DNA of 40,962 nucleotides, taken from Fimbriiglobus sp. Lineage in GTDB: Bacteria; Planctomycetota; Planctomycetia; Gemmatales; Gemmataceae. The stretch spans positions 1 through 40,962 of the forward strand of contig JANXWE010000045.1 of NCBI GenBank assembly GCA_025351325.1, given 5' to 3'. A program made the translations under genes and the position numbers. A model generated the notes under the pieces. It did not search any database, was not told the origin of the DNA, and saw only the letters and a program-made list of their open reading frames with translations. This document shows, one piece after another, positions 7,855 to 16,807 of this stretch (position 1 is the stretch's first letter; each line of letters opens with the position of its first letter).

Positions 7855-7890
7855 GATTAACTGCTTCAAGTTCAAAAGGTTGCTTCGATC

Positions 7891-8133
7891 ATGATTCGGA
7901 CGAAGAAGTTGTCGGCCCGGAAGAGCCGCTGTCGCTTTTGCACCAAAGACGGTTGCCCACGGCCGGCGTTCGTCGATTACAAAGACGTCAGCTCCCTTAA
8001 GAAGCTCGTGTCGGGTCAGAGCAAGTTATTCAGCCGCAAACGCAGCGGTTTGTGCGCCCCGTTCCAACGGGCTGCCTCGAACGCCGTGAAGCGTGCTCGG
8101 TTCATCGGTCTGCTTCCGTACGTCGGCGAGTGA
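7891..8133 (+). CDS. rpsR: small ribosomal subunit protein bS18, cysteine-rich form
   Basis: 80 residues. The core FVDYKDVSSLKKLVSGQ and the C-terminus AVKRARFIGLLPYV are diagnostic of bS18, which pairs with bS6 on the 30S platform. Four cysteines (C14, C17, C22, C55) suggest the zinc-binding form of this ribosomal protein. The gene is alone: rpsF, ssb and rplI, its common neighbours, are not present. It has its own promoter (7805-7832) and a textbook terminator (8156-8179), so it is a one-gene transcription unit. Confidence 0.96.
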   Translation: MIRTKKLSARKSRCRFCTKDGCPRPAFVDYKDVSSLKKLVSGQSKLFSRKRSGLCAPFQRAASNAVKRARFIGLLPYVGE

Positions 8134-8155
8134 TCGGTGGGTATTGATTGATCGA

Positions 8156-8179
8156 CCCGGCCGACTGGCCGGGTTTTTT
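8156..8179 (+). terminator. intrinsic terminator of rpsR
   Basis: Perfect 7-bp GC stem CCCGGCC/GGCCGGG (8156-8162, 8167-8173) with loop GACT and six T residues at 8174-8179. Confidence 0.93.
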
Positions 8180-8212
8180 CTTGCGCCGTTTCAGCTACCG
8201 GGAGCGTCTGCC

Positions 8213-10324
8213 GTGGCCAACGTGAATGTCCCCGCCGGCTTGGAATTTGCTTTCGCCGATGCCGTGCGTCAGCATCAAGCGGGGCAGCTCGATGCTGCGG
8301 AACAAGGGTATCGGAAACTCCTAGAGCAAGCTCCTTCGTTTCCCGCTGCGCTCTGCAATCTCGGTGTGTTGCTCGTGGCCCGCAATCAACTCGACGAAGC
8401 CGTTCGCTGTTATCACCTCGCCCTCGCGTTCGATCCTCGCTTCGCCGATGCCCTGTTCAACCTCGGCAACCTCCACCGCAAACAGAATCAACCTGCCGAA
8501 GCGATCGTGCAATATCAAGCGTGCTTGAACGCCGACGCGGATCATGCCAACGCCCACTATAATTTGGGCACCGTCTACTCGTCTCTCGGTCAATTTAGCG
8601 ATGCGGAAATGAGCTTCCGCCAAGTGTTGCGAATCGAACCGCAAAGCAAAGAGTGCACCCTCCGCTTGGGCGATTTGCTGTTGCGCACCGGCCGCATCGA
8701 AGAAGGAGTCAAGTGCTTCCGCGAGTACACAACCATTTATCCGGACGACCCGCGAGGGCTCTACAACCTCGGGTTGGCACTTGCCAATGCGAACCAGCCG
8801 GCCGAAGCGATTGAACTTCAGCACCGGGCGTTGAAGTTAAAGGCCAATTACCCCGAAGCACACAACGCGTTGGCCCTCGCCCTCGAACTGCTCGGCCGCA
8901 AAGACGATGCTCTGTTCCACTACGAACAAGCCGTGAAGGCCAAGCCCGATTTCCCGGACGCGTGGAGCAACTTCGCGGTGAATCTCTCGGAGCAGGGTCG
9001 GTGCGATGAGGCCATCGTCTGCTTGCGGCGCTCGTTGCAGATCCGTCCCGATGCCCCGGCGATCCACAGCAATTTGCTGTTACTCCTGAATTATTCCAGC
9101 AGTGTGACGGCCGAGCAATTGCGGGCCGAACACGAAGAGTGGGGCCAGCGCTTCACCACGCCCGTCCAACCCCAGCCCGCGCCCAACGTCCCGCTCGACC
9201 CGGCCCGGCGACTACGTATCGGCTACCTCTCGGCCGATTTTCGCCAACATACGATTTCCAGTTTCATCGCCGCACTGTTTCAACACCACGACCGCACACA
9301 AGTCGAAGTCTTCGCTTATTCCAACGTTTTGCGAGACGACGACATCACCGCCCAACTGCGCGGTCTGGCCGACCAATGGCGGAATATCCGCGAGCTGTCC
9401 GACCGCCAAGCGGCCGAGCTAATCGAACGCGATGGCATTGATGTTCTCATCGACCTCGGTGGGCACACGGCGGGGAACCGCTTGATCGTTTGTGCGTACC
9501 GCCCGGCGACGATTCAGGCCACGCTCTTTGGCTATCCGAACACCACGGGCCTGGAAGCAATTGATTTCCGCATCACCGATCCCGTCTCGGATCCTGCCGG
9601 GGTCACCGATTCGCTCTATTTGGAAAAGTGCCTGCGATTGCCGGAAGTGCCTTGGATTTACGTGCCACCGACCGACGCCCCAGATGTATCACCGTTGCCG
9701 GCGTCGACACGCAAAAGTTTCACGTTTGGCTGCTTGAACAACTCCGCGAAGATTTCGGATCGCTGCCTGGAACATTGGGCGAAACTGATTCAGTCGTTGC
9801 CGGGAACTCGGTTGGTGTTGCTCGCGGGTCAATCGCAATCGGCCCAGAAGCGGTTGTCGGAACGGTTCATGAAAGCGGGCATTTTGCGGGAACGAATCCA
9901 GCTCGTGTCCCGACTGCCACGCCGGCAGTACTTCGAAACCTACCACGATATCGATCTGGCACTCGATCCCTTCCCTTACACCGGCGGAGTGAGCACCGGC
10001 GATGCCCTCTGGATGGGGGTGCCCGTGTTGACCGTGGCCGGCGCCAGTTACCTCGCACGGCAAGGGGTGATGCAGATGCTGGCGATCGGGCTGCCCGAAT
10101 TCATCGCCGAGGATCTCCCGGCCTTGGTGCCACTGGCGAAGATGTGGATGAACCGTCGGCCCGAATTGGCGCAACTTCGACAGACGATGCGGGAACGACT
10201 CTTGGCGAGTCCGCTGACCGATGCCCCACGCTACGTGCGCCATCTGGAAGCAACATTACGGGGTGTCTGGGCCAAGCGGTGTGCGAGCCACGAACCACAG
10301 CTTGAAGAGTTGGCCGACGAGTAA
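8213..10324 (+). CDS. TPR protein with O-GlcNAc-transferase-like (GT41) domain
   Basis: 703 residues. Residues 10-310 are eight or nine tetratricopeptide repeats (for example LCNLGVLLVARNQLDEAVRCY, too long to give further). The C-terminal half carries GT41/SPINDLY-type motifs: LRIGYLSADFRQHTISSF, DVLIDLGGHTAGNRL, TLFGYPNTTGLEAIDFRITD, FGCLNNSAKIS and DPFPYTGGVSTGDALWMGVP. In eukaryotes and some bacteria such enzymes add sugars (GlcNAc or fucose) to Ser/Thr of proteins; donor and target here are unknown. I chose GTG 8213 because CCGGGAG lies 8 nt upstream and because an in-frame ATG at 8093 is inside rpsR and before its terminator. The last 69 bp overlap the convergent membrane-protein gene. 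Confidence 0.88.
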   Translation: MANVNVPAGLEFAFADAVRQHQAGQLDAAEQGYRKLLEQAPSFPAALCNLGVLLVARNQLDEAVRCYHLALAFDPRFADALFNLGNLHRKQNQPAEAIVQYQACLNADADHANAHYNLGTVYSSLGQFSDAEMSFRQVLRIEPQSKECTLRLGDLLLRTGRIEEGVKCFREYTTIYPDDPRGLYNLGLALANANQPAEAIELQHRALKLKANYPEAHNALALALELLGRKDDALFHYEQAVKAKPDFPDAWSNFAVNLSEQGRCDEAIVCLRRSLQIRPDAPAIHSNLLLLLNYSSSVTAEQLRAEHEEWGQRFTTPVQPQPAPNVPLDPARRLRIGYLSADFRQHTISSFIAALFQHHDRTQVEVFAYSNVLRDDDITAQLRGLADQWRNIRELSDRQAAELIERDGIDVLIDLGGHTAGNRLIVCAYRPATIQATLFGYPNTTGLEAIDFRITDPVSDPAGVTDSLYLEKCLRLPEVPWIYVPPTDAPDVSPLPASTRKSFTFGCLNNSAKISDRCLEHWAKLIQSLPGTRLVLLAGQSQSAQKRLSERFMKAGILRERIQLVSRLPRRQYFETYHDIDLALDPFPYTGGVSTGDALWMGVPVLTVAGASYLARQGVMQMLAIGLPEFIAEDLPALVPLAKMWMNRRPELAQLRQTMRERLLASPLTDAPRYVRHLEATLRGVWAKRCASHEPQLEELADE

Positions 10325-10885
10325 TGCGAAGGCCCCGGCCGCGACCCAACGCAACGGGCTTTGACCGAAAACAACCGTCGCGTTGAACGCGATAAACCCC
10401 ATGAAAACGTGCAATCCGGCCGGAATCCAAGCCGCGCGGCGAGCGTAACGACTCGGTGCCACGCACCAGCTGATCCCATCAACGATCCAAAGCAGAGCGA
10501 ATCCATACGACACGAATAGTCCTGAACCGAAACCGGATGACGCCTCCACATGTTCGTAGGCGCGGGTCTGGCTCCAGTCGTGGGCCAAATGGAATGCCAA
10601 CCCCAAGTGAGTCAGAAAGACGACCAGACCACCCACCCATGCGGCTCGACCGACGCGAAAGCCTCCAGAACAAGCTCGCCAATCGTCGCGGGTGGTCTGT
10701 AACTGCACGAGGATCGACCCGGCCCAGAGTGCGAAGGCGAAATACGCACTGTCGATGATGGCCGGGTGACGAAGGTTCGGGTGGGGATCTGATACGGCTT
10801 CGACGAGTCCCCAAACAATTCCCGACAGTGCGACCCCGACAATAAAGGCAATCCACGGCTTCGGATTCATCGGCAAACTCGGCAT
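10256..10885 (-). CDS. six-helix integral membrane protein of unknown function
   Basis: 209 residues with about six hydrophobic spans: WIAFIVGVALSGIVWGL, SAYFAFALWAGSILV, WVGGLVVFLTHLGLAFHL, LFVSYGFALLWIVDGISW, LHVFMGFIAFNATVVFG and WVAAGAFALLVGQLFKLW. Histidines in or near the membrane (HLGLAFHLAHDW, HVFMGF) could bind a cofactor or metal, but I do not recognise the family. ATG 10885 has a strong CGGGAGAGG site 7 nt upstream, which rules out the long in-frame upstream extension to 11203. The 3' end overlaps the glycosyltransferase gene by 69 bp on the opposite strand. Confidence 0.72.
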   Translation of the reverse strand: MPSLPMNPKPWIAFIVGVALSGIVWGLVEAVSDPHPNLRHPAIIDSAYFAFALWAGSILVQLQTTRDDWRACSGGFRVGRAAWVGGLVVFLTHLGLAFHLAHDWSQTRAYEHVEASSGFGSGLFVSYGFALLWIVDGISWCVAPSRYARRAAWIPAGLHVFMGFIAFNATVVFGQSPLRWVAAGAFALLVGQLFKLWFVARTPLGPDTP

Positions 10886-10909
10886 CGTGGCACCTCTCCC
10901 GTTGCCCTT

Positions 10910-10938
10910 GTTGTACGGCCGAACGCGGTCGCATCGAA
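10910..10938 (-). promoter_or_regulatory. possible promoter of the membrane-protein gene
   Basis: On the minus strand TTCGAT (10933-10938) and TACAAC (10910-10915) are 17 bp apart, 25 bp ahead of the ATG. The match is modest. The rest of the 335-bp divergent spacer (10886-11220) shows no RNA gene, repeat or credible open frame; it must also hold the promoter of the secreted protein starting at 11221, which I could not identify. Confidence 0.3.
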
Positions 10939-11220
10939 TCGGCGGGTTCCGACCGGCTGCGTCGGCGAATCGGACTGGCACAATGTTACCAATCGTGGGC
11001 GGAGTACCGACGACTGGAGGGAATCGGGCACGGCTGGCGAATTCAATTCGTGGCGAGGCGGTGAAGAATCGGCCGAAAATCTGCCCAGAGCGAAGTGATG
11101 CGTGAAGATACGCTTCGTGCCGCTCCGACTTGCAGCTGATTCGAGAGAATGCGTTTCCCACCGCATACTCCCGACAGCGCGCGACCCGTACGATTCGCAC
11201 CATCGGGATGGATTCTCACC

Positions 11221-14200
11221 ATGAATCGAACCAACAGCCCCATTCGGCGGACGCTCGAGCAATTGGAAGCCCGTGAAAATCCGAGTGTCACTTGGGCCGG
11301 CGAATCGTTCGAGGGGATCGCGGCTCCGAAACTGCCGGCGGACTGGGCCACTTGGAGCAACGACGGCGAACCGCAATTCATCACTTCCAAACTCACGGCC
11401 GTCTCGGGCACCAACTCGCTGGCATCGCTCGGTTCAGCATCCAATTCTTCCCGGTTTTGGAATCGAGCGACTTACCCGAGCGACTACGGTGCTGCACTGT
11501 CATTGCGGGCTGGCCCTGCCATCCGCATGGACGTGCTGGCGCGCGGTTCACAACTCGATAGCACCCATCCGAGCTACCTCGCGGCTGAGTTCACTGGAAC
11601 ACGGAGTTTGGAACTGCTCGAAGTGCGTGACGGTGTCGCACGCTCGTTGGGTCGGGTGAACTCGGTCGACTCGGTCAATGGTAAATGGCTCCGCATCGCC
11701 TTGAAACCGGTCGGTGAGTGGGCGGGCGTATCCGTCCAACGCATCGATACCGGGGCGTACCTAAAGTCCGACGGCACTTGGCGAGCGGCGGAAATCGAAG
11801 CGATCCGCGTCAAAACGACGTTGCCGGCCAGGGAAGGGGCCATCGGCTTGGGACGCCGGGCCGGCGCATCGGGCATGGCGTTCGTCGATGATTTCGCCGT
11901 GCTGGCCCCACCGGGCGTCAACGAAGCATTCGACAGTACAGTCCCTTCGAAGCTCCCGGAAAACTGGAACAGTTGGAGTAACAATCAGCCGAAAGCATTC
12001 ACCCTCGGCACCGGCCACGTGCTGTCACCGACGCAGGCACTGACATCCAACGGCATGAGCACGACGCAGAGCCGGGCGTGGCTCGGCAGTGCCATCACCG
12101 CAGACGCCAGTGCCAGTGTGAGTGTGTACGCCGACAACCTGATTCCGAGTGGCGTGTTCTTGCGTGGAAGTCAACTCGATACCGCCCACCCGACGTATTA
12201 CTCACTGACTATGACGCGCGGGCTGAAGGTGCAACTGAATCGTGTGGTCGATGGTACGGAAACCGCCTTGGCGACGATCCGTTCCAGCGAATATGTCAGC
12301 GGCAAATGGATCCGGTTGACCCTGGTTGCCGAGGGGAACAAGCTCCGGGCGTTGGTGGTTCGCACCGACACCAATCAGTGGCTCAACGCCGACGGAATTT
12401 GGGGTGCCAACCCCGAACAGGCGCTCGAAGTCAGCGACTCCCAGATTGTGACCGGTGGCTTCGTCGGCGTCGAACGCAGCCATCTCGCGGCCGGGCCGGT
12501 CTGGTTCGACGACTTCGCCATCCGCCCCGCCAAGTCCGTCGGCCCCGTGCTCACACTGTCGGCTTCGCAATCGGGGTCACTGTTTGCCGGGGTCGTTTCG
12601 TTCCTCGCCTCGACTCCCCCCGGAGCGGTGAATCGGCTCGAATTCCGCCGTGAGGGGATCGTCCGCGCGAACGAAATCGGTTCGAGTCTTCGGTACACCC
12701 TCGACACCGGCACGCTGACGAACGGCCGACACGAAGTGACCGCCCGAGCCATCGACCGCGATGGCAACGCCAGTACGCAAACGATCAGTTTCAACGTCTT
12801 CAACGAGAATGCGCAAACTCCGTCCCGTCCGACGGGGGTGAAGAAGTACACGCACATCCGGTTGGCGCAATTGGCCTACTCCGGGAACCCGGTCGGGACG
12901 TTTGAGCTGAATCTCGCCAAGAACAGCCTCGATTTGATTATTCCGAACCCACGCTATTTGCAGGCGTTCGAGACTGCTTCCCCGGATACGACCAAAGTCG
13001 TTTACACCAATCTTTCGAACGTCTACGGCGAACTCATCACCGATTGGAACGCCTACGCCGATGCCAATCGCACCTCCCGCGAGCAGGCGTTTTACCACGT
13101 CAGCCAGGCGACCAATTTCACCGGGGCCAGTCCGTCGTCGCTGCCGGTGAATTACTTATGGAACGTGCAACGGATCGATGTCGTCGGCACATCGACCGAT
13201 CTGACGGTGGAAGCTCGTGGTACTCGTGAAAAAGGCGTGCCGCTCGGGGGTGCCGGGACATCCCTGGTCGTGGGCTACGTGGAACGGTTCCGCGAGTTGA
13301 ATTTCAAATTCACGAAACTTGCCCAACCGGGCTGGAGCGGCGTGTTGGAATACGTCTCGGCCGTGAATGCCGATGGTAGCCCAGCCGCTTGGAAGACGCT
13401 CTCGGTGCTCCAAGATGGAACGGAGGGCTTCCGTACAAACGGAGCCATCACGTTCGATCCGCCGGCCGATTGGGTGTCGTCGAAAGTGGCGGGCGGTACT
13501 CAACAATTGCATCAACTGCGCATCCGCACGCTGAGTGGTTCGGCATCGCAAGCTCCGGAAGCGAAGAGCATTTTGGGACGCGATTACGTCCAAGCCAACG
13601 GTCGGGCAGCAGGGGTGATCCCGGCCTTCGATTCCGAAGCGGATGCGAACCGCGACGGTTACCTGAGCGATGCGGAATATAAGAACCGACGCTCGGGGTT
13701 CGATGCCCGTTTCGAGTATGAATCGCGGCTCTTCTACCCATACTACGGCCAAATGCGCTTCATGGTGAACCCGACTTCAATTGCCGTCAAACAGTGGTTC
13801 ACGGAATACAACGTTCGCGGCCTGCAACAAAATCCACTGGCGGACGGTCTGTTCATCGACAACTCGAACGGCAAAATCCCATTCAAGGGTACACACGTGA
13901 AAGAGTCGATTGACTCGTTCACGCAAGACTACGCCGGTCTCGTGGCGTTGATCACGAAAGCCATCGCCCCGAAGTGGACGGTGTCGAACACGTCCGGTTC
14001 GTTTGCGGAAGGCGACCCGGTAGCGAAAGCGTCGACGGCCGTACTCGAAGAATTTGTACTGCGTCCCAACAACAGCAATTGGGCCCAGGTGCGGGATGTT
14101 GCCAATCTTGTCACCGAGCGTTTGAACGCCGACAACCCATCGCCGTATGTCATTCTCGATAGCCATTCGGGCAGCTTGGCGACGAATGACCCGCGCTCGC

Positions 14201-14613
14201 AGATGGGCACGCTGGCGTATTACTACTTGCTCGCCGACCCGGACAAAACTTTCCTGATGTTCAACGGTGGCCAAGCTCCCGCCGTGGCTTGGAACCAAGT
14301 CTGGGTGCCGGCCGCGACGGTCGACGTGGGCAAGCCGGTCGGTGCCTACACCACTTGGGCCACCGGGTTGGATCCGGAAGACGCGCGGCTCACATTCAAA
14401 GTGTTGCGCCGGGAATATCAGAACGCCATCACCGTCTTCAAACCGCTGTCGTACAAGCTTGCCACGGGCACCGGAACATCCTCCGACGCGACGGCGACCA
14501 CGCACCCTCTTGGTGGCAATTTCCGTCGATTGAATGCTGATGGTTCGCTCGGCTCGGTTGTCACCAGCATCACCCTTCGCGGCGGGGAAGGGGCCGTCTT
14601 GATGCGGGCGTAG
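11221..14613 (+). CDS. large secreted protein, paralogue A: two LamG-like domains, Ig-like domain, GH-like barrel with EF-hand
   Basis: 1130 residues. The N-terminus RRTLEQLEARENPS matches a motif seen on many large planctomycete surface proteins and replaces a classic signal peptide. Two similar beta-sandwich repeats follow (about 15-235 and 240-435), both with an RGSQLDxxHPxY segment and a DDFA(V/I) end, resembling concanavalin/LamG folds. An Ig-like domain spans about 440-535. The C-terminal 590 residues start IRLAQLAYSG and look like a TIM barrel of the putative glycoside hydrolase type (LITDWNAYAD, REQAFYH, DGLFIDNSNG with D880). The barrel is interrupted by a beta-rich insert and a canonical EF-hand loop at 808-819 (DANRDGYLSDAE). 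A paralogue lies at 32229-35519. Hydrolase activity is inferred, not shown. The 3' end overlaps hemW by 44 bp. Confidence 0.75.
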   Translation: MNRTNSPIRRTLEQLEARENPSVTWAGESFEGIAAPKLPADWATWSNDGEPQFITSKLTAVSGTNSLASLGSASNSSRFWNRATYPSDYGAALSLRAGPAIRMDVLARGSQLDSTHPSYLAAEFTGTRSLELLEVRDGVARSLGRVNSVDSVNGKWLRIALKPVGEWAGVSVQRIDTGAYLKSDGTWRAAEIEAIRVKTTLPAREGAIGLGRRAGASGMAFVDDFAVLAPPGVNEAFDSTVPSKLPENWNSWSNNQPKAFTLGTGHVLSPTQALTSNGMSTTQSRAWLGSAITADASASVSVYADNLIPSGVFLRGSQLDTAHPTYYSLTMTRGLKVQLNRVVDGTETALATIRSSEYVSGKWIRLTLVAEGNKLRALVVRTDTNQWLNADGIWGANPEQALEVSDSQIVTGGFVGVERSHLAAGPVWFDDFAIRPAKSVGPVLTLSASQSGSLFAGVVSFLASTPPGAVNRLEFRREGIVRANEIGSSLRYTLDTGTLTNGRHEVTARAIDRDGNASTQTISFNVFNENAQTPSRPTGVKKYTHIRLAQLAYSGNPVGTFELNLAKNSLDLIIPNPRYLQAFETASPDTTKVVYTNLSNVYGELITDWNAYADANRTSREQAFYHVSQATNFTGASPSSLPVNYLWNVQRIDVVGTSTDLTVEARGTREKGVPLGGAGTSLVVGYVERFRELNFKFTKLAQPGWSGVLEYVSAVNADGSPAAWKTLSVLQDGTEGFRTNGAITFDPPADWVSSKVAGGTQQLHQLRIRTLSGSASQAPEAKSILGRDYVQANGRAAGVIPAFDSEADANRDGYLSDAEYKNRRSGFDARFEYESRLFYPYYGQMRFMVNPTSIAVKQWFTEYNVRGLQQNPLADGLFIDNSNGKIPFKGTHVKESIDSFTQDYAGLVALITKAIAPKWTVSNTSGSFAEGDPVAKASTAVLEEFVLRPNNSNWAQVRDVANLVTERLNADNPSPYVILDSHSGSLATNDPRSQMGTLAYYYLLADPDKTFLMFNGGQAPAVAWNQVWVPAATVDVGKPVGAYTTWATGLDPEDARLTFKVLRREYQNAITVFKPLSYKLATGTGTSSDATATTHPLGGNFRRLNADGSLGSVVTSITLRGGEGAVLMRA

Positions 14614-15763
14614 GTTTCGCCTTCAACAGATCTTCGATGATCGCATCGGCCAGCCGACGACCGGAACGAGTCAGGCACAACGCCGACTCGGTGCGGGTCA
14701 ACAACCCTTGCTCGTGCAGTGCCGGTAAGCGGTCGCACACGAGTGGCTCGAACGCAAAACCGGTCTGCTGTTCAAACGACTCGCAATGGATTCCTTCCGT
14801 TCGACGCAATTGGACAGCGAGCGTTTCATAGGCCCGTTCCAACGGCGAGAGCCGTTCGGATTGGAACGCAACGGAATCCCCAGCCAAAATCTTCCGGATG
14901 TAATCGCTCGTGTTGCGGACGTTCAGCTCGCGGCTGAAGTTCACGTAGCGCGCGGCCCCAACGCCGAAACCGAAGTACGCGTTGTTCGCCCAATAGTGTT
15001 CGTTGTGTCGGCAGCGGTGACCCGCTTTGGCGAAATTCGAAACCTCGTATTGGTCGAGTCCGGCGCTCGCCAAACGGTCGATGCCGAACTCGTACATCGC
15101 CAGTTCGTCGTCTTCGGTGACGGGGAACAGTCGGCCTCGTTCGCGGTCTTTCCAGAGCGGCGTCCCCTTTTCGTACGTAAGTCCGTACGTCGAGAGGTGC
15201 TCGGTTTTGTACGCGATCGCTGCATTCAGATCGCATTCCCAATCGGCCAGCGTGGCGCCCGGCGCACCGAAGATCAGGTCGAGTGAGAGTTCCAAACCGG
15301 CCGCTCGCACCGCATCGAGGGCTTGGGGAATTTGTTCGTAACGGTGGACACGATCCAGTGCTTTCAACAGATGCGGTTGGAACGATTGCACGCCGACACT
15401 CACACGAGTCACCCCCGCATCGGCGAGCAGTTCGCACGTCGCCGCATTCAAGCTCTCGGGGTTCGATTCGATTGAAAACTCCCCGCCGGAGTTCAGCGGT
15501 AGCCACTGTTGGATCGCCTGAAGCACCCGGCCCAATTCTCGTAGCGCGAGGTGTGTCGGCGTCCCGCCACCGATGAAAATCGTATCGACGCGGCGCGGAG
15601 TTTCGAGACGGGCCAGTTCGGCGGACAGCGCGTCCACATAAAGTGGCATGAGGCTGTCTTGGCCAACGCTCACCGCGAAATCGCAGTACCCGCAATGGTG
15701 GGCACAGAATGGGATGTGAACATATGCCGCACGCGGCTCTATCCAAGCAGGTAAGCGATTCAT
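14570..15763 (-). CDS. hemW: HemW-like radical SAM protein (heme chaperone)
   Basis: 397 residues. The radical SAM cluster motif is C20-x3-C24-x2-C27 (PFCAHHCGYCDF). It is followed by FIGGGTPTHL, SIESNPESL, RVSVGVQSF and the HemW hallmark HNEHYWANNAYFGFGVGA. HemW was long annotated as oxygen-independent coproporphyrinogen oxidase but binds and delivers heme; true HemN has an additional N-terminal cysteine arrangement not present here. The C-terminal winged-helix-like region is present, so the protein is full length. It converges with the secreted-protein gene and overlaps it by 44 bp. Confidence 0.92.
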   Translation of the reverse strand: MNRLPAWIEPRAAYVHIPFCAHHCGYCDFAVSVGQDSLMPLYVDALSAELARLETPRRVDTIFIGGGTPTHLALRELGRVLQAIQQWLPLNSGGEFSIESNPESLNAATCELLADAGVTRVSVGVQSFQPHLLKALDRVHRYEQIPQALDAVRAAGLELSLDLIFGAPGATLADWECDLNAAIAYKTEHLSTYGLTYEKGTPLWKDRERGRLFPVTEDDELAMYEFGIDRLASAGLDQYEVSNFAKAGHRCRHNEHYWANNAYFGFGVGAARYVNFSRELNVRNTSDYIRKILAGDSVAFQSERLSPLERAYETLAVQLRRTEGIHCESFEQQTGFAFEPLVCDRLPALHEQGLLTRTESALCLTRSGRRLADAIIEDLLKAKPTPASRRPLPRREG

Positions 15764-15814
15764 CCTGTCAGTTTAGCCCGGAGTCGGAAGATTTCTTTCA
15801 TCCGATGGGATAGC

Positions 15815-15860
15815 TTGATGGATTTTAGTAATATCGTATATTATATTTATGTTTACTAAA
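15815..15860 (+). promoter_or_regulatory. promoter with overlapping inverted repeat, candidate MarR operator
   Basis: TTGATG (15815-15820) and TATATT (15837-15842) are 16 bp apart. A perfect 8-bp inverted repeat, TTTAGTAA (15824-15831) and TTACTAAA (15853-15860), brackets the -10 box and predicted start. The second gene of this operon is a MarR regulator, so autoregulation at this site is a natural inference. GGAG at 15863-15866 serves the ATG at 15874. Confidence 0.55.
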
Positions 15861-15873
15861 TTGGAGCCGGATC

Positions 15874-16305
15874 ATGTTGTTGACCGAAGTGTCGCTGGTG
15901 TGTCGAGTCGACCCGGACGCGGTGTGGCGAATTTGGGTCGATGTCTCGAATTGGAATCGGTGGGATGACTCTGTCATCTGGAGTCGCTTGGACAGCCCTT
16001 TTGAAACGGGATCGAAAGGACGGCTCAAGCCGAAAGGTGGGCCAGAATGCGAATTCGAACTGACGACCGTCGAGCCGAACCGACGTTTCGTCGACGTCAC
16101 CAAACTTCCCTTGGCCAGCATCTGGTTCATCCACAACTTGGAACCGGTCGATGGTGGCACGCGTGTCACGCACCGCATTGAGTTTCGCGGGCTACTCGGT
16201 TGGCACTTCGCCAAACTCATCGGACGCGGCATGAAGACGGGTTTACCAGCGGCCGTCCGAGCGTTGGTCGGCGCGGCGGAAGGGGAGGGGGTCACCCATG
16301 CGTGA
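15874..16305 (+). CDS. SRPBCC (START-like ligand-binding) protein
   Basis: 143 residues with the polyketide-cyclase/SRPBCC pattern: an N-terminal strand (LLTEVSLVCRVD), the helix ending WDDSVIWS, the central strands ECEFELTTVEPNRRFVDVTKL and THRIEFRGLLGWHFAKLIGR, and a C-terminal helix. These helix-grip proteins bind hydrophobic small molecules; some are enzymes, some carriers. It overlaps the marR start by 8 bp and probably handles or senses the same ligand as the regulator, which is inference. The function cannot be narrowed further. Confidence 0.8.
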   Translation: MLLTEVSLVCRVDPDAVWRIWVDVSNWNRWDDSVIWSRLDSPFETGSKGRLKPKGGPECEFELTTVEPNRRFVDVTKLPLASIWFIHNLEPVDGGTRVTHRIEFRGLLGWHFAKLIGRGMKTGLPAAVRALVGAAEGEGVTHA

Positions 16306-16756
16306 TTCGTTCCCAAGTCAATTCGGTGGCCCGGAACAGAGTCCGGGCTTCTTGCTCTGGCAGGTTGCCAATTCTTGGCAACGGGGTCAGAAGGCGGCGT
16401 TGGAGGCCGTCGGGCTTACTCACGTTCAGTTCGTTCACTTAGCCTCGCTCACTTGGTTGACGCGGACGGGGGCCGTAATCACACAAGTGGAATTGTCCCG
16501 GTTCGCGCACACAGATGTGATGGTGACCTCCAAGGTGCTTCGGGCGCTTGAAACTCGGGAACTTGTGATCCGTTCCGCGCACCCGGACGACAGCCGGGCG
16601 AACTGCTTGACGTTGACTCCCGCAGGACAGAACTTGGCGACCGAAGCAATACCGCTCGTCGAGGCGACCGACGCGGCATTCTTCAGAGCGTTGGGGTTGG
16701 GGTTGGGGTTGGCCCCGTTTCGGACGGCCTTGCAATCGTTGGCCCAGAGCAACTGA
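16298..16756 (+). CDS. MarR-family transcriptional regulator
   Basis: 152 residues of winged-helix MarR architecture: helix FLLWQVANSWQRGQKAALEAV, recognition region VELSRFAHTDVMVTSKVLRAL, and the wing RSAHPDDSRANCLTLTPAG. MarR proteins are usually dimeric repressors released by small ligands. The start ATG lies inside the last codons of the SRPBCC gene (8-bp overlap), indicating translational coupling. Near the 3' end a TTGGGG tract (16691-16712) encodes LGLGLGL. The likely operator is the inverted repeat at 15824-15860, with a possible second site at 16818-16828. Confidence 0.87.
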   Translation: MRDSFPSQFGGPEQSPGFLLWQVANSWQRGQKAALEAVGLTHVQFVHLASLTWLTRTGAVITQVELSRFAHTDVMVTSKVLRALETRELVIRSAHPDDSRANCLTLTPAGQNLATEAIPLVEATDAAFFRALGLGLGLAPFRTALQSLAQSN

Positions 16757-16807
16757 GAGTTGCCGTGGGCGGCTGGAATCGGAAAAAGCCTTATGCCGCA
16801 ACGTCCG

